64,000 nucleotides of DNA from Microcystis panniformis FACHB-1757 (GCF_001264245.1 NZ_CP011339.1:2108001-2172000); one strand, 5' to 3'. Counted from the first letter of the stretch, positions 9,034 through 18,239 are shown. The notes: generated by a model from the letters alone, not told the origin. A program made the numbers and translations.

Positions 9034-9663
9034 TCATAAAGTATCGGGATTAATTCCTAGAGAACGGATATATTCGGCTAAACGTTCAGCTTTTTGAGAT
9101 AACTCGATAGAACTTAAAAATTTTTGACCATCTAAACTATAAATTTCTAACCCATCTTCTCTCAAATCAAATCGGATATTTAACCGAGGACTAACCCATC
9201 CCTTAATCTCAGGTATAGAACTTAATAGTCCTTCCTGTCTTAACCATCCTTGAAAATTATGAGAATCGGGATCATAAAGATAGTATTCTTCCACTCCATA
9301 ACGTTGATAAAACAGGAGTTTTCGCTCCATTTCTTCTAAGCTATTAGAAGGTGAAAGAATTTCAAAGACCACTTGAGGAGCGATATTATCTTCTTGCCAT
9401 TGTTTATAGGAACCCCTTCTTCCTTTCGGACGACCAAATACTACCATAACATCGGGAGCAACCGGTCCGGTAATTTTCTTATCTTGGACGGGATACCAGA
9501 GCAGATCCCCGGCAATAAAAACGTTAGGAGAAGTGGCAAAAAGAATCTCAAGATTTTCTTTGATTTTAACGATCCATTCGTATTGTTCGGTATTATCGGC
9601 CATGGGTTTACCGTCACTGTCGGGGTATTCAATATCTGGATCAATAGCTGGTGTAAAGGTCAT
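9034..9663 (-). CDS. Uma2 family putative endonuclease, tandem copy 4 (promoter-proximal)
   Basis: The 209-residue copy is the shortest. Its coiled coil is reduced to ELSQKAERLAEYIRSL, with no complete repeat. Catalytic motifs (PDVMVVFG, VFEILSPSN, ERKLLFYQRYG) are intact. It is the first gene of the array, so the promoter must lie in the 276-bp divergent gap to the DUF29 gene at 9940. I could not pick a convincing -10/-35 pair there. Identity to copy 3 is nearly complete outside the repeat. Confidence 0.85.
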   Translation of the reverse strand: MTFTPAIDPDIEYPDSDGKPMADNTEQYEWIVKIKENLEILFATSPNVFIAGDLLWYPVQDKKITGPVAPDVMVVFGRPKGRRGSYKQWQEDNIAPQVVFEILSPSNSLEEMERKLLFYQRYGVEEYYLYDPDSHNFQGWLRQEGLLSSIPEIKGWVSPRLNIRFDLREDGLEIYSLDGQKFLSSIELSQKAERLAEYIRSLGINPDTL

Positions 9664-9939
9664 AATTTCTGCTCCGAGGTTATTTGTCTGAAAATTAAAT
9701 TCTAGCAGCGACGTTATCTTTCCCCTCTAGTCCCAAAATAACATCGCCAATAAGGTTGATCAAAATGTTTGTGTACTTTTGTTAAAAAGAAAAAGTTTTT
9801 TTGACAAAAAGAACAACTTGTGCCAGTGAATAAATCTCTAACTTGGCAAAAATTCCCCAGACTAGAAGCTGATCGAGGATAGCGATCGAGCGTTATAATC
9901 GAGCCATTACCCCGCGCTCCCGGTCGGGATGAGAAATCT

Positions 9940-10410
9940 ATGATGACCGCTCTCTACGAAGAAGATTTTGTTCTCTGGACGGAAAAAACCGCCGAACTGT
10001 TAAAGCGAAAAGAGTTTGACCGGGTGGACTGGGAAAACCTGATCGAAGAGGTGGAGTGTATGGGAAAAAGCGACAGACGGGCTGTAGAGAGTTTGTTAAC
10101 TCAATTATTAATCCATCTCCTGAAACTATCCTATTGGGAATCGGAAAAAGAACGGAATGCCCGTCATTGGCTCGAAGAAATCGCCAATTTTAGGGTTCAA
10201 TTGGAAAGAAAGGTAGATAGTCCGACTCTCGCCAATCATCTGCGGGACACTTTCGAGACAGCCTACTCTGATGCCAGAAAATCCCTGATTAACGCGCGGA
10301 TAGTCGATAAAAATGCGATTCCCCTAGAGTCTATATTCACTCTCCAACAGGTATTAGACGGGGACTGGTTCCCGATCGATATCGAACCTTTTTTGGAAAC
10401 CCGTCCATAA
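9940..10410 (+). CDS. DUF29 family protein
   Basis: The 156-residue protein has the DUF29 pattern: LYEEDFVLWTEKTAELL near the N-terminus, then DWENLIEEVECMGKSDRRAV, LLIHLLKLSYW, and a C-terminal FP.DIEPFLETRP. The family is widespread in cyanobacteria and proteobacteria; its function is not established. An ATG-ATG pair leaves the start ambiguous by one codon. A short copy of the 3' end of a DUF29 gene sits 4.4 kb downstream at 14833-14892, beyond the SNF2 gene. That suggests a second DUF29 gene was lost or the SNF2 block was inserted between duplicates. Confidence 0.8.
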   Translation: MMTALYEEDFVLWTEKTAELLKRKEFDRVDWENLIEEVECMGKSDRRAVESLLTQLLIHLLKLSYWESEKERNARHWLEEIANFRVQLERKVDSPTLANHLRDTFETAYSDARKSLINARIVDKNAIPLESIFTLQQVLDGDWFPIDIEPFLETRP

Positions 10411-10464
10411 ATTGCAGTCATATCCCCGCAAAAAGATTAGGATTATCCGCGAATATAACCGAAT

Positions 10465-11466
10465 ATGCAAGATATAGAGCAAATCCGCCGCCAACTCATC
10501 GAACGCTACCAAAAATTATCGACACTAGATCAGGTGATCGTCCGTTTTTTTTCCCTAATCTATGAACCGATCGCCCGCAGCACTTTTCTAGACTGTTTAA
10601 ATCAAGCTCATTACCGCGACGAGAACAACCGGCGATTTAACGGCCAAACCCTGAAATCCCATTTAGATCTCCTCCTAGAAGCGGAAGTGATCACCCAGGA
10701 CAAAGGCTACGGGCCGCGCTGTCATCCCCTCCTCGTCGAGATTGCCAGCCGTGATAGCATTAGCAAGGGAGAATTCAAGCGTTTTGCCGAGATTATCAAG
10801 GCAAAACTGCCGCAGCCCCGAACTCGTTGGGATGAAAGCCTAGTTTTTCAGGGAAAAGAGCAATTAATCCGAGAAATCCGTCTGGCCATCTATCGTCAGG
10901 ATTTCGACTCGGTCGAACAACAAATCGCCGATTATCAGAAAACCAGCTATTCTTCCCCAAAAACCAGCCTAGAAGACCTTCTTATCCTCATCTACGATAA
11001 CCCCTTCGATGGGGATTGGTTACGGACGCAACCGACCAAATTTCAAGCCATAGCACTAAATAGCATTCTTGTCAAGGCTTTTGAAAAAATAACTCGCGCC
11101 GATGGGGCTTTTTCCCTCCTAGAAGAACTCTGTCAAGACCAGACCAGTGTTTCCGAAGCCCATTTGTGGCTCGAACAGGCAATCATCCGAGGACAAAGCG
11201 ATAAAGTGCGTCGGTATCTCGATCGCCCCTTCCCGGAAAGCCAAGCAGCAGCAATCGGGGCGATACGGGGTTGGATTGCCTTTCTGGGCGGGGAAAACAG
11301 CAAAGCGATCCAAGAATATACCCTCGCCCTTAAAGCCCTAAAAAAAGCCAAAGGAAAACAAAAAATCTATTTTTCTTCGATTAGCGGCTTCTCCTTTATT
11401 TTCGCCCTCCTCAAAGAAGGAACCCCGAACGTCTCGCCGAGGCCGCCAGCTATACCAGTTGGGTGA
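10465..11466 (+). pseudogene. SNF2 helicase N-terminal part, separated by a frameshift
   Basis: The 333-residue reading frame is helical and resembles the N-terminal regulatory region of long cyanobacterial SNF2-type proteins. The end (after FALLKEG) is out of frame: one missing base near 11420-11423 (GGAACCCC where GGAAACCCC is expected) switches frames. Restoring it gives KEGNPERLAEAASYTSWVTR, which runs smoothly into the following frame at 11463. The two parts are therefore one gene of about 1390 codons split by a single-base deletion or a sequencing error. No slippery heptamer for programmed frameshifting is seen at the site. The upstream DUF29 gene ends 54 bp before it. Confidence 0.7.
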
Positions 11467-14400
11467 CGCGTCAAAACGATCATCCTTTCAGTCCTATCTA
11501 TGCCCGTCTGGAAAAAATCATCGCTGCCCGTCAGGGAGATATGCAGGCCAAAGACGCAATCATCGACGCGACGATCAATCCCTACCAAATGGGCCAGGGT
11601 CTAGAGACTCTTATCTGTAGTATCTGTCTCTACTGGATGAGCAGCGACATCGCTAAAAAACATCTGCCCCGCCTACTCTTGCCCCTCTACAAAGATGCCA
11701 AGGCGGCCGGCTACCATTGGTTAGCCCTAGAAACCGGGGCCCTACTGTCCCGACTCGATCGAGCGCCGGAAGCGGAGGTGGTTATAAAATGGCATCTCCC
11801 TTCCCCCCTGGTAGATGCGATCGAACCCCAAGAAGCTTGGCAACTGTGCCTGAATGCCTTGACTAATCTGTGCGCGCCAACACCAACCCCGGGTAAATCT
11901 AACCCCGTCGTCCGCCTTGCTTGGTTTCTCACTATCCATTCCGAGGATTATTTCCTGCAACCAAAAGAACAGAAACTCGACGCGCGGGGTAATTGGAGTC
12001 GCGGCCGTCCCGTCTCCCTTAAACGTCTGCGAAAAACTGGAGAAATTGACTATTTAACCCCGCAAGACCTGAAAATTTGCGCCCATATCTTCGTGGAATC
12101 CAGTTACTATGGCCAGAACGAGTATCACTTTGAGCGCCGGGCCATTATCGAACTGATCGGTCATCCCCTGGTGTTCTGGGAAGATTCCCCCGGAACGCGG
12201 GTAGAAATCGTCGCTGGGGAACCGGAATTGCGAGTAAGAAAGGGAAAATCGGGTAAATTAATCCTGTCTTTACTGCCCGATCTCAGCGATCGCCAAGAAG
12301 TGCTGATTTGGAAAGAAACCCCCACTCGCGTTAAGGTAATCGAAGTCAAGCCGGAACACCGAAGCATCGCCGACATTATCGGCAAAAGCAACCGCCTAGA
12401 AGTCCCCGACAAGGGCCGGGAAAAAGTCCTGGCTGCGATCAATTCCCTGTCCGGGATAGTGACAGTACATTCCGATATCGGGGGAGGAAAAGCAGCCCGG
12501 TCAGTGGCAGCCGATAGTCAACCCCGGATTCATCTCTTACCGGCCGGAGAGGGTTTAAAAGTGGCGGTTCTCAGCCGTCCTTTTGGGGCAGCCGGTCCCT
12601 ACTTCCAGCCTGGAAAAGGGGGAGAAACAGTAATCGCCGAGATCGAGGGGGAACGGCTGCAAACCACTAGGGATCTGGCCCTAGAGAAAAAACTGGCCCA
12701 AACAGCGATCGATTCTTGTCCGATCCTGATCAGTTTCGAGGAAGAAAATGGGGAATGGCGGCTAGAAAATCCAGAGGATTGTCTAGATCTACTGCTGGAA
12801 TTGCGGGAATTAAGCGATAGCGTCCTTGTGGAATGGCCGGAAGGGGAAAAATGGCGGGTGACGCGTCAGCTTCGATTACAGGACCTACACCTAAATATCC
12901 ACAGTCAACGGGATTGGTTTGCGGTCAGTGGGGAACTGCACCTAGAGGAGAAATCGGTGCTGAGTATGCAGGAGTTGATGAAATTGCTAGAGGGATCGCC
13001 GGGGCGGTTTATTCCCCTCGGAGATGGTCAATTTCTCGCCCTAACCGAGGCATTTCGGGAACGGTTACAGGAAATGCGCGCTTTCTCGGAAAAGTCCGGC
13101 GACGGTTTGCGGTTTCATCCCTTCGCTGCCCCGATTCTCTCGGAACTCAGCGAGGAAGTGGGACAACTCAAGGCCGATAAACGTTGGCGCGATAATTTAC
13201 AACGCTTTCAGGAGAGTCAGGATTTTACCCCAGAAGTCCCCTCAACTCTACAGGCAGAATTGCGCGACTATCAACTGGAAGGCTTTCGCTGGTTAGCTAG
13301 GCTGGCCCAGTGGGGGGCCGGGGCCTGTTTGGCCGATGATATGGGATTAGGGAAAACTTTACAGGCCCTAGCAGTGATCCTAACCCGCGCCTCGGAGGGA
13401 CCGACTTTAGCGATCGCCCCTACTTCAGTATGTTTGAACTGGATCAGTGAGGCGGAAAGGTTCGCACCTACCTTAAATATCATCCAATTGGGTACAGGCG
13501 ATCGGCAAGCACTACTCGATCGACTGCAACCTTTTGATCTGTTGGTCTGTAGCTATGGGTTATTACAGCAGGAAGAAGTGGCTACCATGTTGGCCGGGGT
13601 GGAATGGCGAACAATCGTTCTCGATGAGGCCCAAGCGATTAAGAATTTCTCCACCAAGCGATCGAAAGCAGCGATGAATCTGCGGGGGGATTTTAAACTA
13701 ATCACCACGGGAACACCGATCGAGAATCATTTAGGGGAATTATGGAATCTTTTCCGTTTTATCAACCCCGGATTGTTGGGATCCTTGGAAAGTTTTGATC
13801 GCCGTTTCGCCACCCCGATCGAAAAATACGGCGATAAAACCGCTCGCGAACAGTTAAAAAAACTGGTGCGGCCTTTCCTTCTCCGGCGCACTAAAAACCA
13901 AGTTCTGGCGGAATTACCGCCCCGTACCGAGATTTTAGTCCCGATCGAGTTAAGCGTCGAGGAGAAGGCGTTTTACGAGGCCTTACGGCGGCGTGCTTTG
14001 GAGAAATTAAGCGAGAGTGACAGTACCGCCGGAGCGAAACATCTCCAGGTACTGGCAGAGATTATGAAATTACGCCGGGCCTGCTGTCACCCGCAGTTAG
14101 TGGCTCCAGATTTGGATTTAGCCGGCTCGAAATTGTCCCGTTTCGGGGAAATTCTGGATGATTTATTGGATAATCAGCATAAAGCGTTGGTGTTTAGTCA
14201 ATTTGTCGATCATTTAGCGATTATCCGCAGTTATCTCGATCAAAGACAGATAAAATATCAATACCTCGATGGTAGTACCCCAGCCAGCGATCGGCAGAAA
14301 CAGGTGAAAGCGTTTCAAGCGGGGGAAGGGGACGTATTTTTAATTAGTTTAAAAGCCGGGGGGACAGGATTAAATCTCACCGCAGCCGATTATGTTATCC

Positions 14401-14636
14401 ATCTTGATCCCTGGTGGAATCCCGCAGTGGAGGATCAGGCCTCCGATCGCGCTCACCGCATCGGCCAAAAACGTCCGGTGACGATTTATCGCTTAGTGGC
14501 CAAGGATACGATCGAGGAAAAAATTGTCGATCTGCACCACCATAAACGCGATCTCGCCGATAGTTTATTGGAGGGAACCGACGCCAGCGGCAAGCTATCC
14601 ACTGACGAATTATTGCGCTTAATGGCCGAGGGATAG
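11463..14636 (+). CDS. SNF2/SWI2 family DNA-dependent ATPase, helicase part
   Basis: The frame encodes a full SNF2 engine. Motif I is DDMGLGKT at about residue 624, motif II DEAQ about 720, motif III TTGTPIEN, LLRRTKNQV in the linker, and motifs V/VI GGTGLNLTAADYVIHLD and SDRAHRIGQKRPV near the C-terminus. Such proteins translocate on double-stranded DNA and remodel nucleoprotein. The formal GTG start overlaps the preceding stop as GTGA, but no ribosome site precedes it. The natural start is probably at 10465 with the frames joined (see the previous entry). If translated alone from an internal start, the motor domain would still be complete. Confidence 0.85.
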   Translation: MTRQNDHPFSPIYARLEKIIAARQGDMQAKDAIIDATINPYQMGQGLETLICSICLYWMSSDIAKKHLPRLLLPLYKDAKAAGYHWLALETGALLSRLDRAPEAEVVIKWHLPSPLVDAIEPQEAWQLCLNALTNLCAPTPTPGKSNPVVRLAWFLTIHSEDYFLQPKEQKLDARGNWSRGRPVSLKRLRKTGEIDYLTPQDLKICAHIFVESSYYGQNEYHFERRAIIELIGHPLVFWEDSPGTRVEIVAGEPELRVRKGKSGKLILSLLPDLSDRQEVLIWKETPTRVKVIEVKPEHRSIADIIGKSNRLEVPDKGREKVLAAINSLSGIVTVHSDIGGGKAARSVAADSQPRIHLLPAGEGLKVAVLSRPFGAAGPYFQPGKGGETVIAEIEGERLQTTRDLALEKKLAQTAIDSCPILISFEEENGEWRLENPEDCLDLLLELRELSDSVLVEWPEGEKWRVTRQLRLQDLHLNIHSQRDWFAVSGELHLEEKSVLSMQELMKLLEGSPGRFIPLGDGQFLALTEAFRERLQEMRAFSEKSGDGLRFHPFAAPILSELSEEVGQLKADKRWRDNLQRFQESQDFTPEVPSTLQAELRDYQLEGFRWLARLAQWGAGACLADDMGLGKTLQALAVILTRASEGPTLAIAPTSVCLNWISEAERFAPTLNIIQLGTGDRQALLDRLQPFDLLVCSYGLLQQEEVATMLAGVEWRTIVLDEAQAIKNFSTKRSKAAMNLRGDFKLITTGTPIENHLGELWNLFRFINPGLLGSLESFDRRFATPIEKYGDKTAREQLKKLVRPFLLRRTKNQVLAELPPRTEILVPIELSVEEKAFYEALRRRALEKLSESDSTAGAKHLQVLAEIMKLRRACCHPQLVAPDLDLAGSKLSRFGEILDDLLDNQHKALVFSQFVDHLAIIRSYLDQRQIKYQYLDGSTPASDRQKQVKAFQAGEGDVFLISLKAGGTGLNLTAADYVIHLDPWWNPAVEDQASDRAHRIGQKRPVTIYRLVAKDTIEEKIVDLHHHKRDLADSLLEGTDASGKLSTDELLRLMAEG

Positions 14637-14832
14637 TAGGACTGCAAAGTTTTTCGTGGGGGCAGGGTGTGGGGTTTTACCGATTTTGAGGTAGTCAGTT
14701 ACCTAATTTTCAGGGAAAAAGTCCAGGAATTTTACCCCCGATCCCTCCAATGGTCGGCACTTTTTGAGGGAAAAAAAGTCTAAAAACCTTGTTGGGGAGG
14801 AATAGATAATCAGTTTTTAATAACCGGATTTA
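14637..14832. other. Intergenic DNA with a short repeated motif
   Basis: No gene is apparent. Around 14781-14797 lies TCTAAAAACCTTGTTGG, which recurs at 19787-19803 next to another mobile element. This suggests decayed repeat DNA upstream of the DUF29 fragment. Confidence 0.4.
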
Positions 14833-14892
14833 GTATTAGACGGGGATTGGTTGGCCATGCCTATAGAAGCTTTTCTGGAAACCCGCCCATAA
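14833..14892 (+). pseudogene. 3' terminal fragment of a DUF29 gene
   Basis: The reading VLDGDWLAMPIEAFLETRP followed by TAA matches the end of the DUF29 protein encoded at 9940-10410 (VLDGDWFPIDIEPFLETRP). Only about 20 codons remain. The differences show a paralog tail rather than an exact copy. Confidence 0.75.
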
Positions 14893-14981
14893 AAAAATTT
14901 TCACTATTTTATGCCAATTCAACTAACTTTATCTACCGTATAGATAGAGATTTTTCCTAGTAATTACCATCCTGATAATAA

Positions 14982-15545
14982 CTACCTGAGATCGATCAAA
15001 ATGGGATTTAATAAAAATAAGGCCGCATGACTAGCCATTTCTGCTGATAAATAAATCTTTTTATATTTAATAATCCCCGTTTCTAGAAAAGAATCCCTTA
15101 ACATTGCTTTTGTCCCACTATTAAAATCCGCTTCGTAAAAAACTTCTTTAATTCCCGAAGAAATAATTAGTTTTAAACAGGAAATACAGGGTTCTAAAGT
15201 AACGTAAATACTAGCTCCTTGAGTAGAAATACCGTGTTTGGCCGCTTGAGCGATCGCATTAGCTTCGGCATGAATTGCCCGAGAGGGAATTTCTCCGGAT
15301 TCTCGACAGGTTCCCAAACCGCGATAACAAAAACCCTGGGCAGTACAATGAACCGTTCCCGATGGAGAACCATTGTAACCCGTGGCTAAAACCTGCCGAT
15401 CTTTGACAATTACCGCACCGACGGGAAAAGCTAAACAGGTGGATCTGGTGGCGGCTAATTTAGCGATCATTAAAAAGTATTCGTCCCAAGTCGGTCTTTT
15501 TTCTTCAGAGTTGATCACGGTTTCATACCAAGCTAGAAAAAGCAA
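14982..15545 (-). CDS. Zinc-dependent deoxycytidylate/cytidine deaminase family protein
   Basis: The 187-residue protein carries the deaminase zinc site HAEANAIAQAA and PCISCLKLI. It also has the dCMP-deaminase features PVGAVIVKD, ATGYNGSPSG and a cysteine-containing insert (CTAQGFCYRGLGTC) before the HAE motif. This is the layout of ComEB-type dCMP deaminases, which make dUMP for thymidylate synthesis. The listed start gives MLFLAWYETVINSEEKRPTWDEYF. A GTG at residue 10 (VINSEEKRPTWDEYF) fits the family's usual N-terminus better and may be the true start. It is monocistronic with respect to its neighbours. Confidence 0.85.
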   Translation of the reverse strand: MLFLAWYETVINSEEKRPTWDEYFLMIAKLAATRSTCLAFPVGAVIVKDRQVLATGYNGSPSGTVHCTAQGFCYRGLGTCRESGEIPSRAIHAEANAIAQAAKHGISTQGASIYVTLEPCISCLKLIISSGIKEVFYEADFNSGTKAMLRDSFLETGIIKYKKIYLSAEMASHAALFLLNPILIDLR

Positions 15546-15606
15546 AAAAGATGGGGTTCTCTCTGATAGCTTATCATTAGATGACCTCTAAAAATTAAGA
15601 ACGGGA

Positions 15607-16458
15607 TCAGGTTAATAATTCCTGTTGAATGCGACGCAAATTTTCGATTCTTGCCTCGGTGGATGGGTGAGTAGCGAATAAATTAGCCAGAAACTGCCCC
15701 GAAAAAGGACTGCTAATTAACAGGGGTTCAAAGGCAGGATTGGCATTTAAGGGCATTTGACGACCGATCAATTCTAAACGGGTTAAAGCCCTGGCTAAAG
15801 CTTCGGGATTCTCGGTCAAGCGAGCGGAACCAGCATCGGCCTCGAATTCTCTGGTACGAGAGATAGCCATCTGAATCACAGTGGCGGCAAGGGGGGCGAG
15901 AAAGATGGTAAGTAGCAAACCGATGGGATTGCCCCCTTGACGATGGCGAGAATTGCCAGCAAACAGGAAACCATAACTCAGCATTCTGGCGAGGTAGGAA
16001 ATCGCCCCGGCAACGGTGGCCGCAACAGCTTGGGTTAAGGTATCCCGGTTACGCACATGAGTTAATTCGTGGGCGATAACTGCTTCTAATTCGTCGGCGG
16101 GCAGCAGGTTTAAAATCCCCTCGGTAACGGCGACGGCGGCGTGTTCGGGATCTCTGCCGGTGGCGAAAGCATTAGCGGCGGGGGTGGGGACGATATAGAG
16201 TTGCGGCGTGGGAATATTGGCTTGACGAGAGAGGTTTTCTACCATTTGGTAGAGTTCGGGGGCTTGTTGGCGGCTGACTGGTTGGGCTTGGTAAGCGGCC
16301 AGAGCAATGCGATCAGAATAGTACCAAGAACCGATATTAGTAATGGCGGCGATTACTAAACCAATTAAAGCACCGCCCTGACCACCGATCGCGTAGCCAA
16401 TAGCGACAAGTAAACCGGCTAGTAAACCCAATAAAGCAACAGTTTTAAGCTGATTCAT
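15607..16458 (-). CDS. htpX: HtpX-like M48 family zinc metalloprotease
   Basis: The 283-residue membrane protein shows two N-terminal hydrophobic segments (residues about 5-50), the zinc motif HELTHVRNRDTL, two more hydrophobic stretches, and the third ligand in SRTREFEADAGSARLT. This is the HtpX architecture of a membrane protease that degrades misfolded membrane proteins, with the active site facing the cytoplasm (family knowledge). The length is normal. The gene is 62 bp from the deaminase gene in the same direction, and co-transcription is possible but not shown. Confidence 0.92.
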   Translation of the reverse strand: MNQLKTVALLGLLAGLLVAIGYAIGGQGGALIGLVIAAITNIGSWYYSDRIALAAYQAQPVSRQQAPELYQMVENLSRQANIPTPQLYIVPTPAANAFATGRDPEHAAVAVTEGILNLLPADELEAVIAHELTHVRNRDTLTQAVAATVAGAISYLARMLSYGFLFAGNSRHRQGGNPIGLLLTIFLAPLAATVIQMAISRTREFEADAGSARLTENPEALARALTRLELIGRQMPLNANPAFEPLLISSPFSGQFLANLFATHPSTEARIENLRRIQQELLT

Positions 16459-16923
16459 CTTTATTTATCCTAGTAAGTGAGAGGTATAAAAGATGTGGGG
16501 AGACCTTTCAGTTATCAGTAATCAGCAATCAGTAATCAGTGATCGGTGAATAATATTACTTAAAACTCATGACCTTAGTTAGTCAATAGTGGTTAGTGGT
16601 TAGTAGTCACCAGCCTCTTCTAACTACTCACTGCTCACTGCTCACTGATTAAGGACTAGCATAAAAACCGAAAAAAAGCTCTAAATTTAATAATAATTTA
16701 AATAATTTGACTGCTTGAGAATAATTGAGATTTTGGCTGATAGCCAAACCCTGACGGCTGGCCAAATAACAGAAATTCTTAAGAAGCTAAAGGGTTTAAA
16801 TCCCCAGAGAGGGCATTGTAGAATAAAGCGGTTAGTTATCTACTAGAAGAGAGGACTTTTCCGTCCTAGCGACGCAATTCTCTGCAAATCTTGAACCCAA
16901 ATTGCCAAGGAGACTGAATTTTA
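16459..16923. other. cbiM leader region with degenerate heptamer repeats
   Basis: The divergent gap between htpX and cbiM contains imperfect 7-nt repeats (CAGTAAT, GGTTAGT, CTCACTG types) at about 16508-16545 and 16577-16650. After that comes unremarkable AT-rich DNA. A GCCAAGGAGAC string just before cbiM recalls a B12 box, but I could not assemble a cobalamin riboswitch around it. Confidence 0.4.
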
Positions 16924-17667
16924 ATGTCTGTTAATTTTCTGGGAGTGGGTTTGTTTCACCATCTCCTTACCCCTTATCTCGCCCTCCATATTCCCGACGG
17001 CTTTTTGAGTCCACCGGTGAGTCTATTTACTTGGATAATTGCCGTTGTCCTGATTGGCTTTTCTCTCAAAAAAGTGCGCGGCCACTACGCTGAACGGGCT
17101 GTACCTTTGATGGGAGTTTGTGCCGCCTTTATTTTTGCCGCCCAGATGATTAATTTTCCCATTCCGGGGGGAACCTCCGGACATTTGTTAGGGGGGACTC
17201 TGGCGGGGGTTCTGCTCGGTCCCTGGGCGGGTTCTCTGGTGATGGCGGTGGTTTTTATCGTTCAAGCTTTATTTTTTCAAGATGGCGGTTTAACGGTTTT
17301 AGGGGCGAATATCGTCAATATGGGTTTGATCGGGACGTTTGGCGGTTATTATCTCTATCTAGGGATTAGGAAAGCCCTTGGTTTTAATAGTTGGCGCAGT
17401 ATGGCGATCGCTATTGCCGTAGCTGCTTGGACAAGTGTGGTGGTGGCGGCGTTAGCTTGCGCCCTGCAATTGGCTTTATCTGGCACTGTACCGCTTTTAG
17501 TCGCCCTTTTTGCCATGTTATCTTGGCATATCCTCATCGGTATCGGGGAAGCGGTGATTACGGTTTTCGCTGTCGGTTATATCTGGCGAACTCGTCCCGA
17601 TCTCCTCTACGATCCGCCCCATTCCGTTAATACTTCTGTTTCCCCTGCCTACGCTTCTCGTCAATAA
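16924..17667 (+). CDS. cbiM: Energy-coupling factor metal transporter S component CbiM-like
   Basis: The 247-residue polytopic protein contains the hallmark HIPDGFLSP loop and the GGTSGHLLGG and VQALFFQDGG motifs of CbiM/NikM. These capture Co2+ or Ni2+ for an ECF transporter. A 22-residue hydrophobic N-terminal extension ending YLAL precedes HIPDG. In the family, cleavage of such an extension places the metal-binding histidine at the mature N-terminus. GGAG lies upstream of the ATG. Only the PDGLE gene follows. The ATPase (CbiO) and CbiQ expected downstream are absent because mobile DNA begins 80 bp after that gene. Confidence 0.88.
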   Translation: MSVNFLGVGLFHHLLTPYLALHIPDGFLSPPVSLFTWIIAVVLIGFSLKKVRGHYAERAVPLMGVCAAFIFAAQMINFPIPGGTSGHLLGGTLAGVLLGPWAGSLVMAVVFIVQALFFQDGGLTVLGANIVNMGLIGTFGGYYLYLGIRKALGFNSWRSMAIAIAVAAWTSVVVAALACALQLALSGTVPLLVALFAMLSWHILIGIGEAVITVFAVGYIWRTRPDLLYDPPHSVNTSVSPAYASRQ

Positions 17668-17677
17668 AGATTAGCCG

Positions 17678-18001
17678 ATGAATATTCGCAGAAATAGCCA
17701 ATTTTTTCTGATTGGCTTGGTATTATCCCTAATTATCGCCGTTTTTCTTTCTCCCTTTGCTAGTCCCGATCCCGACGGACTCGATCGAGTGGCGGAAGAC
17801 TTACAATTTAGCCAAAAGGAAGAGCCTAACGCCCTTGGTAATCAATTACCCTCCGCCCGAATTTTTGATGGTTATGCCCTCAAAGGTGTTCCCGAAGGTG
17901 TCGCCACTCCCCTCGCCGGTTTTCTGGGAACTCTTGCCACTTTCGGCATCGCTTGGGGTATCGGTAAATTAGTGATTGCAAAATCCCAAAATCAGGAGTA
18001 A
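17678..18001 (+). CDS. cbiN: PDGLE-domain membrane protein (CbiN-like component)
   Basis: The 107-residue protein has two membrane segments (residues about 8-27 and 78-98) flanking a periplasmic stretch. The signature appears as SPDPDGLDRVAEDL, followed by FDGYALKGVP. PDGLE proteins take the role of CbiN in cobalt/nickel ECF systems. The gene begins 10 bp after cbiM, so the two are surely co-transcribed. The cbiN name is by function class. Metal specificity (Co or Ni) cannot be told from this sequence. Confidence 0.8.
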   Translation: MNIRRNSQFFLIGLVLSLIIAVFLSPFASPDPDGLDRVAEDLQFSQKEEPNALGNQLPSARIFDGYALKGVPEGVATPLAGFLGTLATFGIAWGIGKLVIAKSQNQE

Positions 18002-18082
18002 GTAGATAGGAGTCGAGAAGTGGGGCATTTAGCTGAAATTTCCCTAAACCCCTATATCCCTATATCCCCTTTCTAACTGATA

Positions 18083-18165
18083 AGTAGGGAGGCACAATTA
18101 TTGGTAGGATGGGTTAGCGGTAGCGTAAACTATGCGGGCGTTGGGTTTCATGCTTCAACCCAACC
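18083..18165 (+). mobile_element. Element A (118-bp TA-flanked MITE), left part
   Basis: These 83 bp match the left part of the 118-bp repeat seen intact at 20648, 26354, 28681, 29825 and 32597. The matching right 35 bp lie at 19683-19717, beyond an IS4-type element. The total is exactly 118 bp, and the outer borders are TA on both sides (18081-18082 and 19718-19719). Confidence 0.88.
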
Positions 18166-18239
18166 TTCAAGGGGTGACAGAGGGGCTACAAGCTAGATAG
18201 AGCGGGGGGTCTAGCCAAACGACCCCCTAAAGAAATAGA

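Noticed and set aside
7273..9705. Plus- and minus-strand frames inside the Uma2 array (105 and 67 codons, repeated)
   Set aside because: They recur because the genes recur; no independent coding signal or ribosome site.
11418..11466. Programmed ribosomal frameshift in the SNF2 gene
   Set aside because: No slippery heptamer or downstream pseudoknot was seen; a single-base deletion explains the break more simply.
16740..16923. Cobalamin or NiCo riboswitch before cbiM
   Set aside because: Only a B12-box-like string was found; the conserved core helices could not be assembled. A covariance search would decide.
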